Shown piece by piece: positions 8,814 to 16,689 of a stretch of 64,000 nucleotides of DNA; position 1 is the stretch's first letter; each line of letters begins with the position of its first letter. Under the pieces are notes generated by a model, which saw only the letters and a program-made list of their open reading frames with translations, made no database searches and was not told where the DNA came from. Source of the DNA: Spirosoma sp. KCTC 42546 (GTDB lineage Bacteria > Bacteroidota > Bacteroidia > Cytophagales > Spirosomataceae); contig NZ_CP041360.1 in assembly GCF_006965485.1 (NCBI RefSeq), positions 5,560,501-5,624,500 of the forward strand, read 5' to 3'. Both the position numbers and the translations under genes were made by a program.

Positions 8814-9386
8814 TTAAACTAATTTCATCAGATAAGGAAGAATCAACTGGGTCATGGCAAAACCGCCAATCATAAAGCAACAGGTTGCCACGAGCGACGG
8901 CCATTGCAGGTTCGACAAGCCCATAATGGAATGGCCCGAGGTGCATCCTCCCGCCCAGCGAGTACCGAAACCCACCAGAAACCCACCGACCACGAAGAAG
9001 AAGAAGCCTTTTAGGGTAAACAGGTTCTCTACGCTGAATAAATCGGCAGGCATCAGGCCCGAAAAATCATGAATACCCAAAGCCTGTAAATCCGCAACGG
9101 TGGCTGGTGCAAGCTGAATTGGATCAGGGTTGTATAAGAACTGAGTGGCCAGAAATCCACCAATGAGTATACCAGCAACGAAAATCAGGTTCCAGATCTC
9201 GTTTTTCCAGTTGTAATGAAAGAACGGAAGATTAGCGGGCAGGCAGGCGGCACATATATGCCGTAGTGATGAGGAGATACCAAATGACTTACTGCCGATC
9301 AATAATAAGGTGGGAACGGTAAGCCCAATCAGTGGTCCAGCCACATACCAGGGCCAGGGTTTTCGGATGAGGTCAATAAACTCCAT
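8814..9386 (-). CDS. YeeE/YedE family half-transporter (first half)
   Basis: A 190-residue membrane protein with several hydrophobic helices and the conserved motif WAGGCTSGHSIMGL. Its Cys corresponds to the sulfur-relay cysteines of YeeE/YedE transporters. Two further cysteines lie in HICAACLPAN near residue 44. It is followed after 11 bases by the partner half gene, so the two are almost certainly cotranscribed and assemble into one transporter. It lies 108 bases downstream of the DUF2892 gene, with no separate Crp/Fnr-type site in that gap, suggesting it belongs to that transcript. Confidence 0.87.
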   Translation of the reverse strand: MEFIDLIRKPWPWYVAGPLIGLTVPTLLLIGSKSFGISSSLRHICAACLPANLPFFHYNWKNEIWNLIFVAGILIGGFLATQFLYNPDPIQLAPATVADLQALGIHDFSGLMPADLFSVENLFTLKGFFFFVVGGFLVGFGTRWAGGCTSGHSIMGLSNLQWPSLVATCCFMIGGFAMTQLILPYLMKLV

Positions 9387-9494
9387 GCAATTGATTTATT
9401 TATACGTGCTAGCTAAGTGGTATACGTAGTTGGGCTACGCAAGATTCCATCAAACACAAGCCATTTCATTGCGCTTACTAGCTAGTGAATCCGT

Positions 9495-9701
9495 TTATTT
9501 TTTCGACCTGTTAGTTCGAATACCAAAAGGCAAATAAAGTGGGCATGTACTTACCAGGCTTGTCAGGATAAACACACCCGCCAGAACCAGACTGACAATA
9601 CCCCAAACGCCTGTTAGGACACTAGTTGCGTATAAGCCAATGAGGACACTAGCAATAACGATTCGGAGTGTCCGATCAATAGAACCCATGTTCTTTTTCA
9701 T
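9495..9701 (-). CDS. DUF2892 (YgaP-type) small membrane protein
   Basis: A 68-residue protein with two transmembrane helices. It begins MKKNMGSIDRTLRI, the typical start of DUF2892/YgaP transmembrane domains, and ends with a short inner-membrane tail. In other bacteria this domain is fused to or encoded beside rhodaneses, and its function is thought to involve sulfur or thiocyanate handling. Here it is the first gene of the transcript that probably continues into the two YeeE/YedE halves. A Crp/Fnr-type palindrome is centred 54 bases upstream of the start. Confidence 0.88.
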   Translation of the reverse strand: MKKNMGSIDRTLRIVIASVLIGLYATSVLTGVWGIVSLVLAGVFILTSLVSTCPLYLPFGIRTNRSKK

Positions 9702-9748
9702 GATGTTGGTTTTTCTGACGAAGGAACCGCTTTCTTTTGCTGAATTCA

Positions 9749-9762
9749 GTGATTTTTATCAC
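9749..9762. promoter_or_regulatory. Crp/Fnr-type palindrome upstream of DUF2892 gene
   Basis: GTGATTTTTATCAC is a perfect palindrome of form GTGAT-N4-ATCAC, the best of the four sites in this cluster. At the same distance as in the two clearest promoters lies TTCCTTCG, which keeps four of six fixed positions of the -7 box. Confidence 0.7.
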
Positions 9763-9796
9763 ATAGCACTACGATTCTGAGACAAGTACGAAATGG

Positions 9797-10600
9797 TTAG
9801 AGCAGCGTCTCCTTAAGAATAATGTATACGCCCATCACTAGCACAAAGTACCCGAAGGCTTTCTTCAGTTTGTGACTGGACACAAAGCGAGCCAGATAAG
9901 ACCCAACAAAAATTCCAACCACAGAAAGCGCCGTGAATTCGAGCAGAAATGGCCAATCGACAGCCATGTTTGACAGGTCGCCAAGAAAACCGGTTAGTGA
10001 TTTCACCGCAATAATCAGCAGGGAGGTACCCACCGCTGTTTTCATGGGCAAGCGGGCCAATAGCACCAGGGCTGGTATGATTAAAAAGCCACCGCCAGCC
10101 CCTACTAGTCCGGTGAGGGCACCTACGAACATACCTTCCAGAGCAATCAATGGCAGATTGAATTGAATCGGACCATCAGGCTTGTTGACTTCCGCTTTTT
10201 TATCCCGAATCATACTCACCGAGGCTGCCAGCATAATCAGGGCGAAGAACACCATGATGGCCACGTTTTTGCTCAGTGTAAACGTATCTGTCGAAAAAAC
10301 AGGGTCGGGGATAAGGGTCACCAGATACTTACGGGTCACATAAACGGTGAGCAGCGAAGGAATGGAAAAAACGATAGCCGCTTTGTAATTGATCTGGTGT
10401 TGCCGCATGTAATTAACCGACCCAACCAGCGAGGTCATGCCCACAACAAACAGGGAATAAGCCGTAGACAGCATGGGATTAACGCCCAACAAATAGACGA
10501 GTACGGGCAGCGTCAGAATACTACCCCCTCCACCAATCAAACCCAGACTGACCCCGATTATAATGGACGCAGAAAAGCCCGCTACTTGCAGTGAAGTCAT
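9797..10600 (-). CDS. TauE/SafE family sulfite/sulfur-anion exporter
   Basis: A 267-residue integral membrane protein with seven or eight hydrophobic helices arranged as two repeats. The glycine-rich GLIGGGGSILTLPVL in the first half is echoed by GLVGAGGGFLIIPALV in the second, the signature of TauE/SafE (DUF81) exporters. The family exports sulfite, sulfoacetate or similar anions. In this cluster it would remove the sulfite made by the persulfide dioxygenase-like enzyme. It lies directly after the Crp/Fnr gene (82 bases apart, same strand) but has its own Crp/Fnr-type site in the gap. Confidence 0.9.
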   Translation of the reverse strand: MTSLQVAGFSASIIIGVSLGLIGGGGSILTLPVLVYLLGVNPMLSTAYSLFVVGMTSLVGSVNYMRQHQINYKAAIVFSIPSLLTVYVTRKYLVTLIPDPVFSTDTFTLSKNVAIMVFFALIMLAASVSMIRDKKAEVNKPDGPIQFNLPLIALEGMFVGALTGLVGAGGGFLIIPALVLLARLPMKTAVGTSLLIIAVKSLTGFLGDLSNMAVDWPFLLEFTALSVVGIFVGSYLARFVSSHKLKKAFGYFVLVMGVYIILKETLL

Positions 10601-10649
10601 ACACGCTTACTTTTTTAAGCGAAATACGTTCTTCCCGTTTTGCTCTTCC

Positions 10650-10663
10650 GTGACAATTGTTAC
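10650..10663. promoter_or_regulatory. Crp/Fnr-type palindrome upstream of TauE/SafE gene
   Basis: GTGACAATTGTTAC fits GTGAY-N4-RTYAC; its centre is 56 bases before the start codon. A partial -7-like element, TATTTCG, lies at about the same distance as in the other promoters. The site is 20 bases from the stop of the Crp/Fnr gene. Confidence 0.6.
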
Positions 10664-10682
10664 ACAGAAAATTAATTCCTAA

Positions 10683-11321
10683 TTAGCCCAACATTGTTAT
10701 TTTATTCCGCATCAGTTGAATTTGCCCATCCTTTTCCAACTGCTTTAACAAACGGGAAATTACCTCTCGGGAGGTGGCCAGTTCCTGCGCAATCTCTTCG
10801 TGGGTAATGTTCAGTACGGTACACTGGCAACTGGCTACTTTTTTTTGAAGGTACGTGAGCAGGCGCTCATCCAGTTTATGGAAAATCACCTCGTCAATTG
10901 TCTCCAGTAGGTTATCGAACCGCTTTTGGTAGGTTTGAAACACAAACTGTTTCCAGGTTGAGTACTGGCATAACCAGGTATCCACCTTATCTACGGGCAC
11001 CGCAATCAGTTCGGTTTCCTCGTCAACAACAGCCGTAATTTCACTGCGCTTGTTGCCCAGGCAACAGGTCAGCGACATGGCACAGGCATCCAGTCCGCCC
11101 AGGTAATAGAGTAATGCCTCACGCCCTTCCTGATCAGGGCGCATAATTTTGACCGATCCCCGAATAATTATGGGTACCGAACGAATGTACTCACCCGGCC
11201 GAATCAGATAAGCGCCAACGGGTACAAGCTTGTGCTGCCCAACTTCAGTCAGTTCCTGAAGAAGCGCGTACTCAAATCGACTACCAAGTGCTTGCTGTAA
11301 ATAATCGACTGTCAGTTTCAT
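10683..11321 (-). CDS. Crp/Fnr family transcriptional regulator, cysteine-rich
   Basis: A 212-residue regulator: cyclic-nucleotide-binding-like beta-roll (about 20-115), dimer helix (about 125-160) and winged helix-turn-helix (about 171-212). The recognition helix reads SREVISRLLKQL (from residue 184); its R-E-x-x-x-R pattern matches that of E. coli CRP, which contacts GTGA half-sites. This agrees with the GTGAY-N4-RTYAC palindromes nearby. The usual cAMP-binding residues are not evident. Instead it has Cys80, Cys86 and Cys87 (DACAMSLTCC) plus Cys165 and Cys167, which could sense persulfide or redox state. It most likely activates the adjacent sulfur genes. The sensing chemistry is inference. 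Confidence 0.9.
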   Translation of the reverse strand: MKLTVDYLQQALGSRFEYALLQELTEVGQHKLVPVGAYLIRPGEYIRSVPIIIRGSVKIMRPDQEGREALLYYLGGLDACAMSLTCCLGNKRSEITAVVDEETELIAVPVDKVDTWLCQYSTWKQFVFQTYQKRFDNLLETIDEVIFHKLDERLLTYLQKKVASCQCTVLNITHEEIAQELATSREVISRLLKQLEKDGQIQLMRNKITMLG

Positions 11322-11396
11322 GGTTTATACGATGGGTCCGCTACTGGATTATTCCAGCAACATAAAATGGGCCACGCAAAGTTGCGGAGACAGAGG

Positions 11397-11978
11397 TCAA
11401 AACGTCGGGATGAGCATGGGAACCCGTTGCCGGTACTGTATATACTGACTCCCAAATTCCCGAATCAGCTTTTGTTCCTCAAAGTGAATTCCGATCCGCA
11501 GATAAGCGAACGCCAGTAAATCAAACAGGAGATGCTTCCAGTTAGGCTGGTAAATAAGCAGGCCAATCAGGATCAGAAGTATTCCCAGATAGAGCGGGTG
11601 GCGGACAAGGCGTAGCAGTCCATCTTGCCGAAATGATCCGTCTGCTGCCGACTGATGGCGAACTGGCCAGCCAATAAATTCGGCAAGATCATACTGTTTA
11701 AACGACAACAACCCAATGAGCACACCTGCGCTAATCAGGAGCCCACCCACCCAAAGCGAGCCATCCCAATTAGTAAAAAGCGGATCAATCGGGGCTGCCC
11801 GAAGCGTGAATAAAACAGGCAAAAATGTAATCAGAGAAAAACCAGTATACGCCAGTCGGTAATAGGATTTGGGGAGCCCAATTATCGTTATTACCCAATG
11901 TTTGAACCACAAGCTTGCCGTAACACTATGGAGTGTGCCAAACAAAATCCAGCTGATTGCCAGTAAACCGTAACCCAT
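11397..11978 (-). CDS. NnrU/isoprenylcysteine methyltransferase-like membrane protein
   Basis: A 193-residue protein with about five hydrophobic helices. The C-terminal motif RHPLYLGILL, followed by FEEQKLIREFGSQYIQYRQ and a final VPMLIP, is the signature of the ICMT/PEMT-like membrane methyltransferase superfamily, which includes NnrU-like proteins. Such proteins use S-adenosylmethionine to methylate lipids, thiols or prenylated substrates, but the substrate here is unknown. It lies 75 bases upstream of the Crp/Fnr gene on the same strand and 56 bases downstream of the MscS channel gene. No Crp/Fnr-type site was found before it, so membership in the sulfur regulon is uncertain. Confidence 0.75.
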   Translation of the reverse strand: MGYGLLAISWILFGTLHSVTASLWFKHWVITIIGLPKSYYRLAYTGFSLITFLPVLFTLRAAPIDPLFTNWDGSLWVGGLLISAGVLIGLLSFKQYDLAEFIGWPVRHQSAADGSFRQDGLLRLVRHPLYLGILLILIGLLIYQPNWKHLLFDLLAFAYLRIGIHFEEQKLIREFGSQYIQYRQRVPMLIPTF

Positions 11979-12034
11979 GCTCAGAAAAGCGATGTGGCAA
12001 TCCGGTTTACCTATGGTAGCCCCTAACCATACTC

Positions 12035-14377
12035 TTACAGTAGTTTAATCCCTACCTCTTTAAGCTTTATAAACAACTGCTGCAATAACTGGCTCTTTAT
12101 GCCAGCTTCACTATAAATACTTTGTATCCATATCAGTATTTTCAGCTCGACACTATCACCACCTATGGCATTGACAAGGATCTCTGGCTGCTGATTTTGC
12201 AACACGCCTTCCAACTGGATTGCGCTTTCTTTGATTAGGGTATTGATGGCTATAAGGTCTGTTTCAATACCCACTTTAATCGTCAATTCTGTTTTTATGT
12301 AGGTATCTCTGGATGTCCAGTTCACCAGTCGGTTCGATAATAAGTCTCCATTCGGAATAATCACTTCCGATCCCTGCGCCGTTATCATCCGGCTCGAACG
12401 GATGCCAATGTCGTTAATTCGCCCCTTTTTATCAGCAAGCTCTACGTAATCGCCAATACGGAACGGTTTCTCAAAAATGAGGATGATCCCTGATACAAAG
12501 TTGCTCACAATGTTTTGCATGCCTAAGCCAATACCCACGCTAAGTGCCCCCAACACGACCGTCAGTTTATCGATCGAAATTCCTGAAGCTGCCACGGCCA
12601 GCAAGACGCCCGCCACAACTATCAGCAGGCGTACCAGGGCCAATACGGAACTCATTTGATCGACCTGCCGGTCTACGCCCGGCAACCGATTCTCGCCAAA
12701 TAGCAGTCCTATATTTTTCTGTAGCAGGCTGGCCAGGTAAATAATCACCGAAAACGACAGAACATTGCCCAGTGTGAAGCTGATACTACCAAATGAGCGC
12801 GGGCGGGTGAGCAGTTGATACAGTAGACCGAATACGCCATCCGCAATGCCCAGATTTATAAAAAACACCAACAACCAGAGGGCAATGGCCACAAAAGCCA
12901 GCCCTTCTTTAAAGGAACGACGGATGTGGTTAACATTTACTCTGGAAAAAATGCCTTTCGAGCAGGCGCTTATCTTTATTTGTAGTTCCAGGGCTTCCAG
13001 CACGATTTCTATAAAAACGCCCAGACCTGTGATCTGCACCAGACCAATAACAGCGGTAATCCCGAATGTTTTAGCCAGGCTGATTCGCCCAAAAATATTC
13101 AATACAATGGCCAGCCCCTGTAGCAGTAAATAGAGCTTACTAATTGGCCTGACAATGCGAGTGCTCAGGCGTTTCTGTTGTAATCGGCGGGAAAAGAGTA
13201 GGCCCAGGTACAAAAAACCAGCATTCAGTACAATGAGCCAGAGCCGCATGAATAGCGAATCGCTCACGAGCGTGCTCGTTATAATCAGCAAAATGTAAAG
13301 AACTATGTTCAGTACCCACATCCATACATCATGCCTGGAAAGCCGCTTCCATAAATGAACGGTGAGCACCAGTAACAGGACAAACTGAGTAATTTCGATG
13401 TATAATGATGGCGATTCGGGCTCAAACAGCGGGACTAAGTTCAGCAGCAGAATCAATGAAGCCACAATAGGCACGGGTCGTAGGTTTTCTAAACGAAGAT
13501 CTCCTATCTCCTGACGTAGCTCAGGCTTACGTGCCTTTTTGAGGTTGGTAAATACCCAGAAAAAGAATAGGCCCACCACAAGAAGCAACAGAAGACGACT
13601 GTCCCAATTCGACGTAAAGAAGTATTTGAGTATTTTATCCTGCCCCTGATAATTCGAGGTAAAGATGGCCTGCAATCGGCCAATGGTAAGCGGTGCAGGC
13701 GCATCCCACAGATAAGGTGCCTCTTTTTGAAAAGCGCCTTCCGTTGACTTTTGCAACCGCTCATTAATGGTTGCCTGTAGATTACTTATGGTTAAATACG
13801 TACCCGACACATCGGCTAGTAACCGACTTACCGTATCCAGTTGGGCACTGGTGCGCGTACCTGCATCCTGAAGCTGTAACCTAAGGTCACCTAACTGATC
13901 GGCATAGAATTTTTTCTCGGTCGTATCCGTACTCACTACCGTTAGCAAGGAGTCTGTACTCAAGGCAAGTACCTGATCCATGCGACTTTGCAGATCGTTG
14001 TTGGATCTGGAAAGTAGGGTTCGCCAGTTCGTTAGTTTTTCCAGCGCATCATTCAGAATCAGGCCGTAATTGGCGAGGTTTTTTGAATCAATTGTTTTCC
14101 GATTCGTACGCAAATCTGCCGCAACGGGGGCTACGTTGCTTTTTACGGTGGCCAGCCCGCTACGGATGCGGGCAATGCCATACCCTTTTTTGTTAGCCGC
14201 TTTGATCTCGGTAATAACCGATTGTGCCTTCTGAATTTTAAATAATAAGGTATCTGGAATGGTCTGACCAGAAGACGTCGTTTTGGTTTTTGTTGTATCC
14301 TGTGCGCCTGCTGGCACTGCTGCCGTAATCAACCACAGGCTTAATATGACTAGTCTGAAAAGCATGTATGCGTACAC
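12035..14377 (-). CDS. Large MscS-family mechanosensitive channel
   Basis: A 780-residue protein with a signal peptide (ending AAVPAGAQD), a periplasmic helical region (about 30-245), eleven or so transmembrane helices and an MscS core near residues 560-760. The pore helix region contains VLGALSVGIGLGMQNIVSNF, matching the Gly/Ala-rich TM3 of MscS, followed by EKPFRIGDYVEL, the conserved start of the cytoplasmic beta domain. The architecture resembles MscK/YnaI-type large channels that release solutes on hypo-osmotic shock. It is transcribed divergently from the response regulator at 14539. Confidence 0.88.
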   Translation of the reverse strand: MYAYMLFRLVILSLWLITAAVPAGAQDTTKTKTTSSGQTIPDTLLFKIQKAQSVITEIKAANKKGYGIARIRSGLATVKSNVAPVAADLRTNRKTIDSKNLANYGLILNDALEKLTNWRTLLSRSNNDLQSRMDQVLALSTDSLLTVVSTDTTEKKFYADQLGDLRLQLQDAGTRTSAQLDTVSRLLADVSGTYLTISNLQATINERLQKSTEGAFQKEAPYLWDAPAPLTIGRLQAIFTSNYQGQDKILKYFFTSNWDSRLLLLLVVGLFFFWVFTNLKKARKPELRQEIGDLRLENLRPVPIVASLILLLNLVPLFEPESPSLYIEITQFVLLLVLTVHLWKRLSRHDVWMWVLNIVLYILLIITSTLVSDSLFMRLWLIVLNAGFLYLGLLFSRRLQQKRLSTRIVRPISKLYLLLQGLAIVLNIFGRISLAKTFGITAVIGLVQITGLGVFIEIVLEALELQIKISACSKGIFSRVNVNHIRRSFKEGLAFVAIALWLLVFFINLGIADGVFGLLYQLLTRPRSFGSISFTLGNVLSFSVIIYLASLLQKNIGLLFGENRLPGVDRQVDQMSSVLALVRLLIVVAGVLLAVAASGISIDKLTVVLGALSVGIGLGMQNIVSNFVSGIILIFEKPFRIGDYVELADKKGRINDIGIRSSRMITAQGSEVIIPNGDLLSNRLVNWTSRDTYIKTELTIKVGIETDLIAINTLIKESAIQLEGVLQNQQPEILVNAIGGDSVELKILIWIQSIYSEAGIKSQLLQQLFIKLKEVGIKLL

Positions 14378-14538
14378 GAGCAGTGTTGAGATGGTACGTC
14401 AACCCTGTTAATTATAACCTGAAAGAAAAGCGATGGTTTGGGATGAGAACCCAGGAAACTCCTGCTTACTTTGTTGAGTCGGATAGAAACGTCTACTCAT
14501 CCAGTCAAACTAACCGGCTATTCTCAGGTTCCTGATGC

Positions 14539-15216
14539 ATGAAGATATTACTCGTTGAAGATGAAGTTAGCCTGGCCTCCTTTATTCGAAAAGGGGTGGA
14601 AAGCGAAGGCTATGAAATTGACCTGGCCTACGACGGCTTGATGGGGCAGCGGTTAGCCAGCAACAATCCCTACGACGTAATTGTCTTAGACGTTAATTTG
14701 CCACATATCAACGGGTTCGACCTGTGTCGGCACATCAAGCAGGAGTCGCCCGGTCAGGCCATACTGATGCTGACCGCGCTGGATAGTTTAACCGACAAAG
14801 AAAGTGGGTTTGGAGCCGGAGCTGATGATTACCTCGTGAAACCCTTTGAGTTTCGGGAACTCATCTTACGCATCAAAGCCCTTGCCCGACGGACGAGTGA
14901 CTTTGCTGGCTTGAAAACGGTATTGCGGGTGGCCGATCTGGCACTGGACACAAAAGCGCATTCGGTTACCCGAGCCGGACGACGGATTGATCTGACCGCC
15001 CGGGAATATGCCTTGCTGGAATACCTGATGATTAACCAGGGACGAACCGTTAGCCGGGTCGATATTGCCGAGAAAGTCTGGGACTTACATTTCGACACCA
15101 ACACGAACGTCATCGATGTGTACATTAATTACCTGCGCAAAAAAATAGACAAAGAATTTAGCCCCAAACTGTTACACACCATAGTGGGTATGGGCTACGT
15201 TTTACGGGACTCATGA
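14539..15216 (+). CDS. OmpR-family response regulator
   Basis: A 225-residue regulator: receiver domain 1-115 with acidic pair Glu7-Asp8, phosphorylatable Asp51 (VIVLDVNLP) and the Lys of LVKPFE, then a winged-helix DNA-binding domain (about 130-222) with TAREYALLEYL and the terminal GMGYVL. It overlaps the kinase gene by four bases, so the pair is translationally coupled. A four-copy 10-11 bp direct repeat at 16611-16648, directly before the efflux operon, is the expected kind of site for an OmpR-type dimer. The stimulus is unknown; heavy metal or organic stress is plausible given the RND pump. Confidence 0.93.
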   Translation: MKILLVEDEVSLASFIRKGVESEGYEIDLAYDGLMGQRLASNNPYDVIVLDVNLPHINGFDLCRHIKQESPGQAILMLTALDSLTDKESGFGAGADDYLVKPFEFRELILRIKALARRTSDFAGLKTVLRVADLALDTKAHSVTRAGRRIDLTAREYALLEYLMINQGRTVSRVDIAEKVWDLHFDTNTNVIDVYINYLRKKIDKEFSPKLLHTIVGMGYVLRDS

Positions 15217-16604
15217 TGCAGATTAAACACAAGCTCATTCTGTGGTTTTCGTTACTGGTTGCCAGTATTCTGTTTATTTTTTCCGTGTATGTGTACAGCA
15301 CCTACACCAGCTTTCGGCAACGGTCTATTGAGGATCGATTGGAACGAAAGGCCCGCGTAACCGAGCAGCTCCTGACCCTCCGGGGCTCGGTGGCGGGAAG
15401 CGTCATTACATCCATGCCGGAGCAGGTTGAATTTGTTTACTCTCCTACCGATAGTCTGATTTACACCAGTCAGAAAACCAACGACTTTGTGGCTCAAAAG
15501 GCCTTCCGGGAACGGGTTCGACGGGAACGCCTGGTGCGCTTTAGTTACGAAAGCCCCGGCCATATCTACCCAAAAGATGGTGTGGCCCTCACCTACGCGG
15601 GCGTGTCGCCATCACCCGATGGGCGAGAATACGTGGCCGTCGTAACCGCGTATGATCAGGATGGCTACCAGCGCCAAAATCAACTTCGCGATCTGTTTAT
15701 TGTTGGCAATATCGTGGCCATTGGCCTAGTCGTTTTGCTGGGTTATTTCTTCTCCCGACAGGCCCTAAAGCCACTCAATAACCTGATCGACCAGATAAAC
15801 ACCCCAGCTGCCAGTACTCAGGCATTCCGGCTACGAGCCGATAATCCACAGGATGAGGTAGGCGTATTAGCGCAGGCATTTAATAACCTGCTCACGCGTC
15901 AGGAGCGGCTGGTCGATAATCAGCGTTCCTTTATTGCCCAGGCGTCGCACGAGTTACGAACCCCTTTAACCACCATTAAAGGCTGGCTGGAAACGTCCAT
16001 GCTCTACGATACCGATGCCGATACCCTAAAACGCGGCATGGCGCAGGCCGTTACTGAGCTCGACAAGTTAACCGCCTTATCCAACGGGCTTCTTCAACTA
16101 GCCCGTATTGATGGCGTAGATGCTCAACTCGATCGCCAACCCCTTGCGTTGGTCGAAATTGTACTGGATGCGGCCGATACACTTGGGCAGCAACGAGACG
16201 GCCAATCCCTGTCGGTACAGCTCAGCGATGGTGTTCTTGAACAGACAACGCCGGTGACCGTATTAGGAAACGCCTATCTGCTGAAAACTGCCTTGCTGAA
16301 TTTGTTAGATAATGCCGTCAAGTACTCCAACGGTCAGCCTGTTACGCTGCACCTGGAAATGGATACCGAAGAACGGGCACGCATCCGGATTGAAGACCGG
16401 GGTATTGGCTTGGCCCCCGGCGAGGAAGATCAGATTCTGTTACCTCTTGTGCGTGGCTCGAACGTAGCCTCAATAGCTGGATTCGGTATTGGATTGACCC
16501 TGGCTTCCCGCATTATTGCGCTGCATCAGGGACAACTATACTTACGCCCCCGCCCTGGAGGAGGTACGCTCACGGAAGTGGTGCTGCCGTTGCAGCCAGC
16601 CTGA
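15213..16604 (+). CDS. Sensor histidine kinase (HAMP, HisKA, HATPase)
   Basis: A 463-residue membrane kinase with a hydrophobic helix at about 10-30, a periplasmic domain of roughly 130 residues, a second helix near 165-185, HAMP, the H-box ASHELRTPLTT (phosphorylated His near residue 247) and an ATPase domain with N-box LLNLLDNAVKYSN, G1 EDRGIGL and G2 GFGIGLTLA. The start ATG overlaps the regulator's stop (ATGA). It phosphorylates the upstream OmpR-type regulator and is likely the sensor for the TolC/RND efflux operon that follows. Confidence 0.92.
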   Translation: MMQIKHKLILWFSLLVASILFIFSVYVYSTYTSFRQRSIEDRLERKARVTEQLLTLRGSVAGSVITSMPEQVEFVYSPTDSLIYTSQKTNDFVAQKAFRERVRRERLVRFSYESPGHIYPKDGVALTYAGVSPSPDGREYVAVVTAYDQDGYQRQNQLRDLFIVGNIVAIGLVVLLGYFFSRQALKPLNNLIDQINTPAASTQAFRLRADNPQDEVGVLAQAFNNLLTRQERLVDNQRSFIAQASHELRTPLTTIKGWLETSMLYDTDADTLKRGMAQAVTELDKLTALSNGLLQLARIDGVDAQLDRQPLALVEIVLDAADTLGQQRDGQSLSVQLSDGVLEQTTPVTVLGNAYLLKTALLNLLDNAVKYSNGQPVTLHLEMDTEERARIRIEDRGIGLAPGEEDQILLPLVRGSNVASIAGFGIGLTLASRIIALHQGQLYLRPRPGGGTLTEVVLPLQPA

Positions 16605-16610
16605 GACGAC

Positions 16611-16648
16611 TCTAATAACATCTAATATGGCTCTAATTTCGCTCTAAT
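16611..16648 (+). promoter_or_regulatory. Four-copy TCTAAT direct repeat (response-regulator site)
   Basis: TCTAAT begins at 16611, 16621, 16632 and 16643, i.e. with steps of 10, 11 and 11 bases, so all copies face the same side of the helix. Three of the four are CTCTAAT. The array ends 10 bases before a perfect -7 box. Tandem half-sites at one-turn spacing are typical of OmpR-family regulators. Confidence 0.7.
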
Positions 16649-16658
16649 CTCCTGCCCG

Positions 16659-16666
16659 TAGTTTTG
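16659..16666 (+). promoter_or_regulatory. -7 box of the efflux operon promoter
   Basis: TAGTTTTG is an exact match to TAnnTTTG. The start codon is 24 bases downstream, giving a short leader. No -33 TTG is seen; the direct repeats occupy that position. Confidence 0.65.
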
Positions 16667-16689
16667 AGGTTATCCATCGGACTACCCTC

